A stretch of DNA of 64,000 nt from Rhodospirillaceae bacterium. Its GTDB lineage: Bacteria > Pseudomonadota > Alphaproteobacteria > DSM-16000 > Inquilinaceae. The stretch is taken from positions 1,531,501 through 1,595,500 of the forward strand of contig JACKIH010000003.1 of the NCBI GenBank assembly GCA_020638575.1. The letters are read 5' to 3'. Position 1 is the first letter of the stretch. Every line of letters starts with the position of its first letter. Shown one piece after another: positions 1 through 9,418 of the stretch. Both the position numbers and the translations under genes were made by a program. The notes beneath the pieces are model-generated. The model had not been told where the DNA came from and made no database searches. It was given only the letters and a program-made list of their open reading frames with translations.

Positions 1-537
1 CGAGCCAGCGCGCGCCTCGACCGTGCGGTGGGTGAAGATGTTGACGACGGCCGGGGCCGCGTCCGCCACCAGGGGCGCAAAGGTGAGGCGGATCTGTTCG
101 CTGGAGGCCGGAGCCTGGATCGCCGGAACTGCCCCCGCCGCCGGCTCTGCCTCAGCGGAGAACAGGCGCGGCGCCGGCGCGCCGTCTTCGGGCACCGGCG
201 ACCCCGGCGCAGTCACTTCCGGTGCCGGCGCTTCCGCCTCCGCGGAGGCGGCCGGCCGGTCGGCCGGGGCCGTGCCCGTCGGCTGGTCGGTTCCGCCGCT
301 CTCCGCCGGAGCTGGCGGTGGCGCACCCGTCGGCGCATCCATCGCCTGGCCGCCGGCCGGCGCTGCGGGGCCCCATTGCTGGGTCACCACCTGCCAGGTG
401 CCCGACGACCCGCTGTGGCCGCGCAGGCTCCAGCCGCTCCCGGCGGCCCACACGGCCAGTGCGCCGAAGGCGACGGCCCCGACGACGATGGCGACGGTGC
501 GAAAGGAATGGCGGCGGGAGGGGGAGTCCGATGTCAT
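1..537 (-). CDS. DegP/HtrA-like serine protease, N-terminal part (runs off window)
   Basis: Open from an ATG at 537 to the window edge, 179 codons without a stop, so only the N-terminus is present. Residues 13-31 form one hydrophobic segment after a short basic N-terminus, which suggests an inner-membrane anchor or signal. Residues about 45-145 are a long Ala/Pro/Glu-rich linker of low complexity. At about 150 the sequence becomes FAPLVADAAPAVVNIFT, the typical entry to the protease domain of periplasmic Do/DegQ proteins. The catalytic triad and PDZ domains would lie beyond the window. The position directly after rplQ is a common alphaproteobacterial arrangement for a trypsin-like quality-control protease. 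The family call rests on that one motif plus context. The unusually long linker is the odd feature. Confidence 0.75.
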   Translation of the reverse strand, partial: MTSDSPSRRHSFRTVAIVVGAVAFGALAVWAAGSGWSLRGHSGSSGTWQVVTQQWGPAAPAGGQAMDAPTGAPPPAPAESGGTDQPTGTAPADRPAASAEAEAPAPEVTAPGSPVPEDGAPAPRLFSAEAEPAAGAVPAIQAPASSEQIRLTFAPLVADAAPAVVNIFTHRTVEARAGS

Positions 538-596
538 GGGCAAGCCTGCACCAAAGGTCGATCGCTAGGGATCGCCCCGGTGCCGGCCCCGCCGCC

Positions 597-616
597 GCCC
601 GGTTCTGCGACCGGGC
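597..616 (-). terminator. Possible hairpin terminator after rplQ
   Basis: A GCCCGGT / ACCGGGC stem with a six-base loop sits just past the rplQ stop. There is no clear T-run after it on the minus strand, so it may be only a weak or Rho-assisted stop. Read-through into the protease gene is equally possible. Confidence 0.3.
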
Positions 617-618
617 GA

Positions 619-1059
619 TCAGCCGTAGACGGCTTCGGCCTCCTCGGCGGCTTCGGCTTCTGCGGCGACCCGTTCACGGTCCGCCGCACCCTTCGCCTCG
701 GGGTCGCGATCCACCAGTTCGATATAAGCCATCGGGGCGGCGTCGCCATAGCGGAAGCCCGCCTTGAGCACACGGGTGTAGCCGCCCTGGCGGGTCTTGT
801 AACGGTCGGCCAGGGTGTCGAACAGCTTCGCCACCACGGCATCGTCGCGCAGGATCGCGAACGCCTGGCGGCGGTGGTGGAGCGTGCCCTTCTTGCCCAT
901 GGTGATGAGCTTCTCGGCGACGCTGCGCAGGTCCTTGGCCTTGGGCAGGGTCGTCTTGATCTGCTCATGCAGCAGCAGGGCCGCTGCCAGGTTTGAGAAC
1001 ATCGCCTTGCGATGGCTGGAAGTCCGGCTGAATTTGCGGCCGTAGCGGCGATGGCGCAT
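619..1059 (-). CDS. rplQ: 50S ribosomal protein L17 (bL17)
   Basis: 146-residue protein starting MRHRRYGRKFSRTSSHRKAM, the family signature. It contacts 23S rRNA near the exit tunnel. The ATG at 1059 is chosen over an upstream in-frame start because it has an AAGGAGGG ribosome binding site at proper spacing and gives the conserved N-terminus. The C-terminal tail is rich in Ala and Glu, as in other alphaproteobacteria. It is the last ribosomal gene of the alpha operon, downstream of rpoA. The reading frame is intact. Confidence 0.97.
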   Translation of the reverse strand: MRHRRYGRKFSRTSSHRKAMFSNLAAALLLHEQIKTTLPKAKDLRSVAEKLITMGKKGTLHHRRQAFAILRDDAVVAKLFDTLADRYKTRQGGYTRVLKAGFRYGDAAPMAYIELVDRDPEAKGAADRERVAAEAEAAEEAEAVYG

Positions 1060-1167
1060 GGCGCCCTCCTTCTGGCATGTGGCCCGCAGCGCGGGACCGA
1101 TGGCGCATCCCGCCGCCCGGATGCCGGCACGGCGGGGCGGGGCCGGCATGGCCCCTGGTCGTTGGTG

Positions 1168-1258
1168 GTCGGTCCCGGCCCGCTTCCCCGCTCGGCCACC
1201 CCAAGCATACTGTCGCTGGGCGGTCGGGCGGGAGAACGGGCGGGAGAACGGGCGGGAG
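1168..1258 (-). repeat. Dispersed intergenic palindromic repeat, copy A (reverse orientation)
   Basis: Read on the minus strand it ends in GGTGGCCGAGCGGGGAAGCG then GGCCGG, matching the right arm of the copies at 30444, 43653 and 48961. The opposite arm is GC-rich and complementary, so it can fold into a long imperfect hairpin. Within the same gap, at about 1222-1258, a CGGGCGGGAGAA unit is repeated in tandem about three times. It lies between rpoA and rplQ. Confidence 0.6.
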
Positions 1259-1276
1259 CTTAACGTCCCGAACTCT

Positions 1277-1344
1277 CGTCATCCTCGCGCCGGCGAGGAT
1301 CTGTTTCCGTCGTCCGGAGATCCCCGCCGTCGCGGGGATGACGG
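1277..1344. repeat. Imperfect inverted repeat between rpoA and rplQ
   Basis: The left arm begins CGTCATCCTCGCGCCGGCGA and the right arm ends GCGGGGATGACGG, complementary over about 27 bases with a short spacer. Arms of the type GTCATCCCCGC...GCGGGGATGAC are seen in many alphaproteobacterial intergenic regions as mobile or structural mini-repeats. With copy A of the other repeat it fills most of the gene-free stretch 1060-1393. Confidence 0.55.
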
Positions 1345-1393
1345 GCTCCAGAGGGTGTGCGGGCCGAACCGCACGCAGGCGATGCCGGCTAAA

Positions 1394-2410
1394 TCAGAAC
1401 GGCTCTTCCAGCTTCTTCGCCAGGTCTTCGATGTTCTCCGGCGGCCAGTTGGGGATTTCCATCCCCAAGTGCAACCCCATGGTCGACAGCACCTCCTTGA
1501 TCTCGTTCAAGGATTTGCGCCCGAAGTTGGGGGTCCGCAGCATCTCGGCTTCCGACTTCTGCACCAGGTCGCCGATATAGACGATGTTGTCGTTCTTCAG
1601 GCAGTTGGCCGAGCGGACGGACAGCTCCAGCTCGTCGACCTTGCGCAGCAGGTTCTTGTTGAACGGCATGTCTTCCGACGTGTCGTCGCGCCGGTCGGCA
1701 TGGGGCTCCTCGAAGTTGACGAACAGGCTGAGCTGGTCCTGCAGGATGCGGGCGGCCAGCGCCACCGCGTCTTCCGGCGTCACCGCACCGTTGGTCTCAA
1801 CCGTCATGCTGAGCTTGTCGTAGTCGGTCACCTGGCCGACGCGGGTGTTGTCGACCTTGTAGGCGACCTTGCGCACCGGGCTATAGAGCGCATCCACCGG
1901 GATCAGGCCGATCGGCGCATCTTCCGGGCGGTTCATGGCGGCGGGCACGTAGCCCTTCCCGACATTCACCGTCATCTCCATGTTGAGGCGCGCGCCGTGG
2001 TCCAGCGTGCACAGGAAGTGGTCGGGATCGAGGATCTCCACTTCCGAGCCGGCAATGATCTGGCCGGCGGTCACCGGGCCGGGACCCTCGGCGTGCAGGC
2101 GCAGGCGGCGGGTGCCTTCGCCGTGCATGCGCAGTGCCATGCCCTTGATGTTGAGGACGATCTCCGTGACGTCCTCGCGCACGCCGGGGATCGAGGAGAA
2201 CTCGTGCAGCACACCGTCGATCTGGATCGAGGTGATGGCCGCCCCCTGCAGCGAGGACAGAAGGATCCGCCGGAGCGCATTGCCGAGCGTCAGGCCGAAG
2301 CCGCGCTCCAGCGGGTTGGCGACGATGACGGCCTTGCGCGACGGATCGGTGCCGGGATTGATTTCCAATGCCTGCGGCTTGATCAGTTCTTTCCAATTGC
2401 GATGGATCAC
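1394..2410 (-). CDS. rpoA: DNA-directed RNA polymerase subunit alpha
   Basis: 338-residue alpha subunit, which dimerises and nucleates assembly of the core enzyme. The start is taken as GTG at 2410 (V-I-H-R-N-W-K-E-L-I-K-P), preceded by AGGAGG 11 bases upstream. A longer in-frame ATG at 2467 would add 19 residues that do not resemble the family. The N-terminal assembly domain includes NPLERGFGLTLGNALRRILL. The C-terminal domain holds the helix-hairpin-helix region around NIVYIGDLVQKSEAEML and GRKSLNEIKEVL, which contacts UP elements and activators. The frame is intact although the genes upstream of adk are damaged. It lies between rpsK and rplQ. Confidence 0.97.
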   Translation of the reverse strand: MIHRNWKELIKPQALEINPGTDPSRKAVIVANPLERGFGLTLGNALRRILLSSLQGAAITSIQIDGVLHEFSSIPGVREDVTEIVLNIKGMALRMHGEGTRRLRLHAEGPGPVTAGQIIAGSEVEILDPDHFLCTLDHGARLNMEMTVNVGKGYVPAAMNRPEDAPIGLIPVDALYSPVRKVAYKVDNTRVGQVTDYDKLSMTVETNGAVTPEDAVALAARILQDQLSLFVNFEEPHADRRDDTSEDMPFNKNLLRKVDELELSVRSANCLKNDNIVYIGDLVQKSEAEMLRTPNFGRKSLNEIKEVLSTMGLHLGMEIPNWPPENIEDLAKKLEEPF

Positions 2411-2567
2411 GGGGGCTAGAACCTCCTGCCAATGCGGCCGCACGGGCGGCCGGGGCGCCATGGTCACCGGATCACTGCACGCGGAACGGCTTGGCGGACC
2501 GTCCGACTCCCGACCCGGTGGGCGAAACGCACGCGGGGCCGGCCCCGACGGGCCGGCGCTGCCGAAC

Positions 2568-2963
2568 TTAGACGCGCCGCTTCTTGCGCGGGCGCACGCC
2601 GTTGTGCGGGATCGGCGTGATGTCGCGGATGGAGGTGATCTGGAAGCCGATGGACTGGAGCGCGCGCAGGGCCGACTCGCGGCCCGACCCCGGCCCCTTC
2701 ACATTCACTTCCAGCACCTTCATGCCGTGCTCCTGGGCCTTGCGGCCGGCGTCTTCGGCCGCCATCTGGGCGGCGAACGGCGTCGACTTGCGGCTGCCCT
2801 TGAAGCCCATGGTACCGGCGGTCGACCAGGAGATGGCGTTGCCCTGGGCGTCGGTGATGGTCACCATGGTGTTGTTGAAGGTGGCGTTCACATGCGCCAC
2901 CCCCGAAGAGATGTTCTTACGCTCGCGGCGGCGCAGTCCCCGCCCGGCAGCGGCCTTGGCCAT
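2568..2963 (-). CDS. rpsK: 30S ribosomal protein S11 (uS11)
   Basis: 131-residue intact uS11. Recognisable by HVNATFNNTMVTITDAQGN near residue 24 and the end HNGVRPRKKRRV. It forms part of the 30S platform at the mRNA exit site. Starts MAKAAAGRGLRRRERKN with an AGAGAGG-type site just upstream. It sits between rpsM and rpoA in the alpha operon. Confidence 0.97.
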   Translation of the reverse strand: MAKAAAGRGLRRRERKNISSGVAHVNATFNNTMVTITDAQGNAISWSTAGTMGFKGSRKSTPFAAQMAAEDAGRKAQEHGMKVLEVNVKGPGSGRESALRALQSIGFQITSIRDITPIPHNGVRPRKKRRV

Positions 2964-3007
2964 ATCGTATCGGTCCTCTCTGGACGGTGGCCCCTACGGG
3001 AAAGGGG

Positions 3008-3376
3008 TTACTTCTTCTTACCGGCGATGGGCCTGGCCGGCCCCTTGCGGGTGCGGGCATTGGTGTGGGTGCGCTGGCCGCGCACCGGCAGCCCCTTGCG
3101 GTGGCGCAGGCCGCGGTAGCAGGCCATGTCCATCAGGCGCTTGATGTTCATCGCGCGCTCGCGGCGCAGGTCGCCTTCGACCACATAGTCGCCGTCGATC
3201 ACTTCGCGCACCCGCACGATCTCGTCTTCGGTCATCTGGTTGACCCGGCGCTCGCGCGGGATCGCCAGGCGATCGCAGATGTCCTCGGCGGACTTGCGCC
3301 CGATCCCGTGGATATAGGTCAGCGCGATGTGCACCCGCTTCTGGGTCGGAATGTTCACGCCAGCGATACGCGCCAC
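3008..3376 (-). CDS. rpsM: 30S ribosomal protein S13 (uS13)
   Basis: 122 residues from a GTG at 3376 (V-A-R-I-A-G-V-N-I-P), the normal family length. A GGGAG site lies upstream. The in-frame start at 3493 would add 39 unrelated residues and overlap the promoter region. The helix-hairpin-helix GIGRKSAEDIC and the tail TRKGPARPIAGKKK are typical. It sits in the 30S head and touches P-site tRNA. First gene of the transcript driven by the promoter at 3490-3518. Confidence 0.95.
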   Translation of the reverse strand: MARIAGVNIPTQKRVHIALTYIHGIGRKSAEDICDRLAIPRERRVNQMTEDEIVRVREVIDGDYVVEGDLRRERAMNIKRLMDMACYRGLRHRKGLPVRGQRTHTNARTRKGPARPIAGKKK

Positions 3377-3489
3377 GCCGTTTCTCCCGCTTCGTCGATG
3401 GTGCCGGCCCGGTCCCGCAGGGACGCCGTCAGCCGGCTCTACACAACAAGAAATGGTTTCGGTTCCCCGACGGAGAACCAAGCCGAGGG

Positions 3490-3518
3490 GCAATACCCGT
3501 CCCCACCTGGTCTGTCAA
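3490..3518 (-). promoter_or_regulatory. Sigma70-type promoter for rpsM-rpsK-rpoA-rplQ
   Basis: On the minus strand TTGACA (3518-3513) is followed after exactly 17 bases by TATTGC (3495-3490). The -35 box matches the consensus fully and the -10 box in four of six positions. It lies in the 173-base gap between adk and rpsM, about 115 bases upstream of the rpsM GTG. It would let the alpha operon be made independently of the spc operon. Confidence 0.65.
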
Positions 3519-3549
3519 GCACCGCAAGGGCTGCCGCAGCCGCCGCCCG

Positions 3550-4220
<671 letters not shown>

Positions 4221-4224
<4 letters not shown>

Positions 4225-5581
4225 CCACGTCTCCCCCGCAGTTTCGCCTTTCTGATGAGGCCCTCGTACTGATGGGCCATCAGGTGCGAATGAATCTGGG
4301 CCACCGTGTCCATGGTCACGGTCACCACGATCAGCAGGCTGGTGCCTCCGAAAGCGAACGGCACGGCAGGAAATCCGCGATCAGGAGCTCCGGCAGCAGG
4401 CAGACCAGCGCCAGATAGATGCGCCGACCACGGTGAGGCGGGTCAGCACGTAGTCCAGGTAGTCGGCGGTGTTCTTGCCCGGCCGGATGCCGGGGATGAA
4501 GCCGCCGTATTTTCTTCAGGTTGTCCGCCGTCTCCCGGATTGAACACGATGGCCGTATAGAAGAAACAGAAGAACACGATCATGGCGGCATAGATCAGCA
4601 TGAATAGCGGCTGGCCGCGGCTCAGGCTGCCGATGATCCACTGCAGCCAGCCGGGCGTCGGTGCTGCCGAAAAACTCACCAGCGTGGTCGGCAGCAGCAG
4701 CAGCGAGGACGCGAAGATCGGCGGAATCACGCCCGCGGTGTTGAGCTTCAGCGGCAGGTGCGAGCTTTCCCCGCCGACTATGCGGTTGCCCATCTGGCGC
4801 TTGGGGTACTGCACGATGAGGCGGCGCTGCGCGCGTTCCATGAACACGATGAAGGTGACGACGGCCACGACCATGATCAGCAGGCCGATGATGACGAAGC
4901 CCGACAGGGGCGCCGGTGCGCCCAAGGTCCAGCAGGTCCGCCAGCGCACTGGGCAGCACGGGCGACGATGCCGGCGAAGATGATCAGCGAGATGCCGTTG
5001 CCGACGCCGCGCGAGGTGATCTGCTCGCCCAGCCACATCAGGAAGATGGTGCCGCCGACGATGGTGATCACCGTGGTGACGCCTGGAAGAACACGCCCGG
5101 GTCGATCACCGCGCTTTGGCCGCCGCCCTCGTTCAGCCCTTTCCAGCCCGACGGCGAAGCCCGTAGGCCTGTACGGTGGCCAGCAGCACCGTGCCGTAGC
5201 GGGTATACTGGTTGATCTTCTTGCGCCCGCTTTCGCCCTCCTTCTTCAGCTGGTCGAGCTGCGGCGACACCGCGGTCATCAGCTGCATGATGATGGAGGC
5301 GGAGATGTACGGCATGATGTTGAGCGCGAAGATGCTCATGCGCTGCAGCGCGCCGCCGGAGAACATGTTGAACACGTCCAGAAGCCCGCCCGACTGGGCT
5401 GCGGGAAGAATGTCCTGCGACAGGCCGCTGGGATCGATGCCCGGCACCGGGATATGTAGGTGCCGAAGCGATAGACGATCAGCGCACCCAGGGTGAACCA
5501 GATGCGCTTCTTCAGCTCGGTGGCCTTGCCGAAGGCCCCGAAATTGAGGTTGGCGGCAAGTTGTTCGGCGGCCGATGCCAT
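4221..5581 (-). CDS. secY: Protein translocase subunit SecY (frameshifted in this sequence)
   Basis: Central channel subunit of the SecYEG translocon. The N-terminus MASAAEQLAANLNFGAFGKA starts at 5581; the C-terminus KAKLRGRRG ends in a TGA overlapping the adk ATG. Between them recognisable SecY segments appear in alternating frames: the first helix RIWFTLGALIVYRFGTYI, the IMPYISASIIMQL helix and QLKKEGESGRKKINQYTRY loop, GGTIFLMWLGEQITSRGVGNG, and RQMGNRI with later helices. Frame changes lie near 4390, 4420, 4510, 4920, 4960, 5090, 5140 and 5450. The span is not a multiple of three. SecY is essential, so sequence error is the likely cause. Confidence 0.9.
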
Positions 5582-5772
5582 CTTGGAGCCCTGCGTTTCG
5601 GAAAATGGACGTGGTCACCAGGAGCCAGAACCCGACGGACGGGCGCGGCCCGCGCACTATCCCCTGACCTGCGGACGCCAAGTCCAGGGCCAACCTCGAC
5701 CACGCTTTCCATTGGCCCTGCCGCCGCATATGGGCCGGCGGCGACAGCGCGCCAAGGCGCCGCCTGGACGCG

Positions 5773-6267
5773 TCAGGCGGCCGGCGACGGCTCCGCCGAC
5801 GCGGCAGCAGCCACGGCGACCTGCAGCTCGCCGGCCTTCCCACCGCCTCCACGGCGGCGCTCTGCCCGTGCACCGACAGGGTGACTGCCTGCGGAAATCT
5901 CGCCCTTAGCCAGCAGCGCACGCCGTCGGAACTCCAGTCGATCAGCCCCGGCGCGCAAGGCGGCGGCGTCGATGGCGTCCCGCTGGCGACCGTCAGGCGG
6001 CCGGCGTCGATCGCCTTCTGCAGGCGGCCCAGGTTCACGATGGCGTGGCGCTTGCGGAACATGGCGTTGTTGAACCCACGCTTGGGCAGGCGCCGATAGA
6101 GCGGCATCTGGCCGCCCTCGAAGTCGCCGATCGGCAACGCCGGTGCGCTCTTCTGACCCTTCACGCCGCGCCGCCGGTCTCTTGCCCTGCCCGAGCCGAT
6201 GCCGCGGCCGACGCGCATCCGCCGCTTGTTGGCGCCGGGATTGTCGCGCAATATCGTTGAGTTTCAT
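5773..6267 (-). CDS. rplO: 50S ribosomal protein L15 (uL15), frameshifted
   Basis: The start MKLNDIA at 6267 matches the family. After about seven codons the frame slips and continues DNPGANKRRMRVGRGIGSG, then GVKGQKS and FEGGQMPLYRRLPKRGFNN, all family hallmarks. Later the frame changes again and the protein ends with an Ala-rich tail at the stop at 5773. It binds 23S rRNA late in 50S assembly. At least four indels are needed to restore one frame. It sits between rpmD and secY. Confidence 0.88.
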   Translation of the reverse strand: MKLNDIARQSRRQQAADARRPRHRLGQGKRPAARREGSEERTGVADRRLRGRPDAALSAPAQAWVQQRHVPQAPRHREPGPPAEGDRRRPPDGRQRDAIDAAALRAGADRLEFRRRALLAKGEISAGSHPVGARAERRRGGGGKAGELQVAVAAAASAEPSPAA

Positions 6268-6499
6268 GTCGTCGATCCTTCCCGGCCGCCGGACCGGCCG
6301 CCGCGCGGCGTCCACGGCCGCCTGATCGACTTTCGACCAGGTGGCTCACCTTGCGGATCATGCCGCGGACGGCCGGCGTCTTCCAGCAGAACCCGGTGCG
6401 GTGCATCTTGTTCAGGCCCAGCCCGATCAGGGTCTTCTTCTGGTCCTGCTTGCGGCCGATCGGGCTGCCGATCTGGGTCACCTTGACCTTGCTGGCCAC
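6264..6499 (-). CDS. rpmD: 50S ribosomal protein L30 (uL30), frameshifted
   Basis: Starts at a GTG at 6499 and reads ASKVKVTQIGSPIGRKQDQK then TLIGLGLNKMHRT, unmistakable uL30. The next residues are garbled, consistent with two nearby compensating indels. TPAVRGMIRKVSHLV follows, where the protein normally ends after a few more residues. No stop occurs there in the same frame. In a shifted frame a TGA overlaps the rplO ATG (ATGA), and that stop is used here. The true stop may be nearer 6325. Confidence 0.78.
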
Positions 6500-7147
6500 C
6501 TTGCCGGCGGGTCTGGCTCTTCGGCCGTCACCGTGGCGTCAGCGATATCGGCGTCGCCGCTCCTGGCGCATCGGCGGCGATGTCGCTTCCGACCTTGCTG
6601 CCACCTCGCGGCGGCCGATCAGATCGGACACGCGCTGATGCGCGGCGGGCAGCCACCGAGCGCGAGCGTCCACCGCCTTCAAGGCCGCGAAGGTGGCCTT
6701 GATCATGTTGTGCGGGTTCTGACGTGCCGATGGACTTGGCCACCACGTCCTGCACGCCCAGGTCTTCGAAAATGGCGCGCATCGGACCGCCGGCGATGAT
6801 GCCGGTGCCGAGGGGCGCCGCGCAGAACCACCTTTGCCGGCGCCGAAGCGGCCCTGTGATGTCGTGGTGCAGCGTGCGGCCTTCGCGCAGCGGTACGCGG
6901 ACCATGGTCGCGCGCTTGGCCTGCTCGGTCGCCTTGCGGATCGCCTCCGGCACTTCGCGCGCCTTGCCGGCGCCATAGCCGACCTGGCCGCGGCCGTCGC
7001 CGGCCACCACCAGGGCCGCGAAGCCGAAGCGCCGGCCGCCCTTCACCACCTTGGCGACGCGGTTGATGCTGACCAGCTTCTCGACCAGGTCGCTTTCTCT
7101 TCGCGGGACCGCGCGTCCCGGGTTGGATCCTTCTCGCCATCGAACAT
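6500..7147 (-). CDS. rpsE: 30S ribosomal protein S5 (uS5), frameshifted
   Basis: The core ESDLVEKLVSINRVAKVVKG followed by FGFAALVVAGDGRGQVGYG and GKAREVPEAIRKATEQAK is the uS5 dsRNA-binding and C-terminal fold, involved in decoding fidelity. The ATG at 7147 is preferred because GGAGAGG sits seven bases upstream and gives a charged leader (MFDGEKDPTRDARSREE). One indel near 7090 joins it to the core. Further slips lie near 6825, 6720, 6640 and 6600. The C-terminus is Ala-rich and its end is uncertain: a stop at 6528 or one inside rpmD are both possible. Confidence 0.85.
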
Positions 7148-7159
7148 CAATCCCCTCTC

Positions 7160-7542
7160 CTAGAAATCCAGACCGCCTTCGCGGGCGGCGCGTCGGCCAG
7201 CGCCTTGACGCGGCCGTGATAGGGATAGGCGCCCGCGGTCGAAGACCACCTGGTGCTGACACCGGCCGCCTTGCGCCCGCTCGGCCAGCAGCTTGCCGAC
7301 TGCGCGGCGGCGGCCTCCTGTCCGCACCGGTCTTCAGCGATCTGCCGCAGGTCCTTCTCGACGGTCGAGGCGGCGGCACAGGTCTTCCCTTCGCGGTCGT
7401 CGATCACCTGGGCGTATATATGCTTGCCCGAGCGGAAAACCGAGAGCCTGGGCCGATCTTTCCGCCCGACTCAGCGGATGCGGTCAGGCGCGCCATGCGC
7501 GCGGGCGCGCAGGGCTCCAATCGTCAACTTCGCGTTCGCCAT
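7160..7542 (-). CDS. rplR: 50S ribosomal protein L18 (uL18), frameshifted
   Basis: Starts MANAKLT at 7542, three bases after the rplF stop, and ends at TAG 7160-7162 just before the rpsE ribosome binding site. Recognisable pieces in different frames are LSVFRSGKHIYAQVIDDREG, AAASTVEKDLRQIA, KAAGVST, GAYPYHGRVKALADA and EGGLDF. Together they give the usual length of about 120 residues. It binds 5S rRNA with uL5 and bL25. At least five indels are needed. Confidence 0.87.
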
Positions 7543-7545
7543 GGC

Positions 7546-8079
7546 CTACTTCTTCTTTCCTTCCTTGCGCAGGATCGTCTCCTCCGCGTACTTGATGCCC
7601 TTGCCCTTGTACGGCTCCGGCGGGCGATAGCCGCGCACCTCGGCGGCCACCTGGCCCACCGCCTGCTTGTCGGCGCCCGTGATCTCAATGTGCGTCGCGT
7701 CCGGGCAGTTGACGGTGATGCCGTCGGGAATGGGATGACGGACCTCGTGGCTGTAGCCGAGCTGCAGCACCAGGTCCTTGCCCTGGACCTGGGCGCGATA
7801 GCCGACGCCGTTGATCTCCAGCTTGCGGGTGAAACCGTCGGACACGCCGGTGACCAGGTTGTTCACCATGGTCCGGGACGTGGCCCACATCTGGCGCGCG
7901 CGCCGGCTTTCGCCGCGCGGCTTGACCCAGATCAGGTTATCCTCGTGGCTGATCTCCACCTCGTCCACCAGGCGGGCCCGCAGCTCGCCGTTCTTGCCCT
8001 TGGCGGTCACCTGCTGGCCGGCGATCTCGACCGTGACGCCGCTGGGCACCTCGACTGGATTTTTTCCGATACGGGACAT
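7546..8079 (-). CDS. rplF: 50S ribosomal protein L6 (uL6)
   Basis: 177 residues, fully intact. Starts MSRIGKNPVEVPSGVTVEI; contains two related RNA-binding folds. The C-terminal signature PEPYKGKGIKYAEETILRKE binds helix 97 of 23S rRNA near the factor-binding site. It sits between rpsH and rplR. Its intactness among damaged neighbours shows that the sequence errors are patchy. Confidence 0.97.
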   Translation of the reverse strand: MSRIGKNPVEVPSGVTVEIAGQQVTAKGKNGELRARLVDEVEISHEDNLIWVKPRGESRRARQMWATSRTMVNNLVTGVSDGFTRKLEINGVGYRAQVQGKDLVLQLGYSHEVRHPIPDGITVNCPDATHIEITGADKQAVGQVAAEVRGYRPPEPYKGKGIKYAEETILRKEGKKK

Positions 8080-8113
8080 CTTCTCGCCCTAACCCTTCGT
8101 CCGCCAGGCGGAC

Positions 8114-8512
8114 CTAGAAAACCTCACACAGGACCTCGCCGCCGACGTTGGCGGCACGGGCCTCGGCGTCGGACATGACGCCGCGGGGCGTCGACAGGAT
8201 CGAGATGCCGAGGCCGTTGTAGACCCGCGGCAGGTCCTTGATCTTGGAGTACACGCGGCGGCCGGGCGTGGACACGCGGCTGATCTCGCGGATCACCGGG
8301 TCGCCTTCCTGGTACTTGAGCTCGATCTTGATCTCGCGGATTCCTTCGCTGACCTCGTAGCTCGAGTAGTCGCGGATGTACCCTTCGCGCTTCAGGACTT
8401 CCAGCACGTTGGCGCGCAGCTTGGACGCCGGCGCGACGATGGTATCCTTGCGCGCCCGCTGTCCGTTGCGGATGCGGGTCAGCATATCGCCGAGGGGATC
8501 GGTCATGGACAT
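8114..8512 (-). CDS. rpsH: 30S ribosomal protein S8 (uS8)
   Basis: 132 residues from ATG 8512 (MSMTDPLGDMLTRIRNGQ), with GGGAGG upstream; a second ATG two codons in (8506) is possible. Intact to the typical end GVMSDAEARAANVGGEVLC. It is a primary 16S rRNA binder at helix 21 and in many bacteria the translational repressor of the spc operon. The upstream rpsN frame runs into it only because of an indel in rpsN. Confidence 0.95.
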   Translation of the reverse strand: MSMTDPLGDMLTRIRNGQRARKDTIVAPASKLRANVLEVLKREGYIRDYSSYEVSEGIREIKIELKYQEGDPVIREISRVSTPGRRVYSKIKDLPRVYNGLGISILSTPRGVMSDAEARAANVGGEVLCEVF

Positions 8513-8526
8513 TCGCCGTTCCTCCC

Positions 8527-8836
8527 TTACCAGCTCGACTTGACCATGCCGGGCATCTGGCCCCGGGTGGCGAGGTCCCGCAGCGCGATACGCGACAGCT
8601 TGAACTTGCGGTAGTTGCCGCGCGGCCGGCCGGTCAGCTCGCAGCGATTGCGCACGCGCACCGGCGACGAGTTGCGCGGCAGCTGCGCCAGCTTCAGGCG
8701 GGCGCGTTGAACCGCTCTTCGGGGGGCAGCGAGGATCCTTCGCCATGGCCTTCAGCTCGGCCCGCTTGGCGGCATCTGCGCCGTGCCATGCGGCGCCGCT
8801 TGTTCTTCTCCTCTCGACGGCGCTTTTCTTAGCCAT
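8527..8836 (-). CDS. rpsN: 30S ribosomal protein S14 (uS14), frameshifted
   Basis: Starts MAKKSAVERR at 8836. The following residues appear in other frames (KNKRRRMA, then FNARLKLAQLPRNSSPVRVR, NRCELTGRPRGNYRKFKLSR) and the end GQMPGMVKSSW stops at TAA 8527-8529. This gives the long, zinc-free type of about 101 residues. At least three indels in the first 150 bases. It sits between rplE and rpsH. Confidence 0.87.
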
Positions 8837-8860
8837 TCCGTACCTACTCCGTTGGCCGCG

Positions 8861-9401
8861 TCAGTTTGCGAACGGCATGTCGAACGCCTTCAGCAGCGCC
8901 TTGGCTTCCCGCGTCGGTCTTGGCGTTGGTGCAGATCACGATGTCCATGCCGCGGATCTTGTCGACCTTGTCGTAGTCGATCTCGGGGAAGACGATCTGC
9001 TCACGCAGGCCCATGGCGTAGTTGCCGCGGCCGTCGAAGCTGTTGGCCGACACGCCGCGGAAGTCGCGCACGCGCGGCAGCGCGATGGTCACCAGGCGGT
9101 CGAGGAACTCGTACATGCGCTCGCGCGCAGCGTCACCTTGCACGCCGATGGGCATGCCCTCGCGCAGCTTGAAGCGCGGCGATGGACTTGCGCGCCTTGG
9201 TGACGACCGGCTTCTGGCCGGCGATGCGGTCATGTCCTCGACCGCGCCGTCGATCTTCTTCTTGTCGAGGGCGGCCTCACCGACACCCATGTTGATGACG
9301 ATCTTTTCAAGCTGCGGAATCTGCATCGGATTCTCGTACTTGAACTCGTCCAACATGGCCTGCTTGACCACGGAGTTGTAGTGTTCACGCAAACGCGCCA
9401 T
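8861..9401 (-). CDS. rplE: 50S ribosomal protein L5 (uL5), frameshifted
   Basis: Starts MARLREHYNSVVKQAMLDE and carries QIPQLEKIVINMGVGEAA, GERMYEFLDRLVTIALPRVR and DFRGVSANSFDGRGNYAMGL. It binds 5S rRNA and contacts P-site tRNA. The segment after EDMTA (about 9235-9120) is out of frame and regains frame later. A last slip near 8915 leads to FDMPFAN and the TGA at 8861-8863. The span gives the normal length of about 180 residues. Confidence 0.9.
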
Positions 9402-9418
9402 GACGTTGGTACCTCTAC

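Noticed and set aside
1222..1258. Short tandem CGGGCGGGAGAA units as a CRISPR-like array
   Set aside because: Units are directly adjacent with no spacers and only about three copies. It is a simple tandem repeat within a palindromic element.
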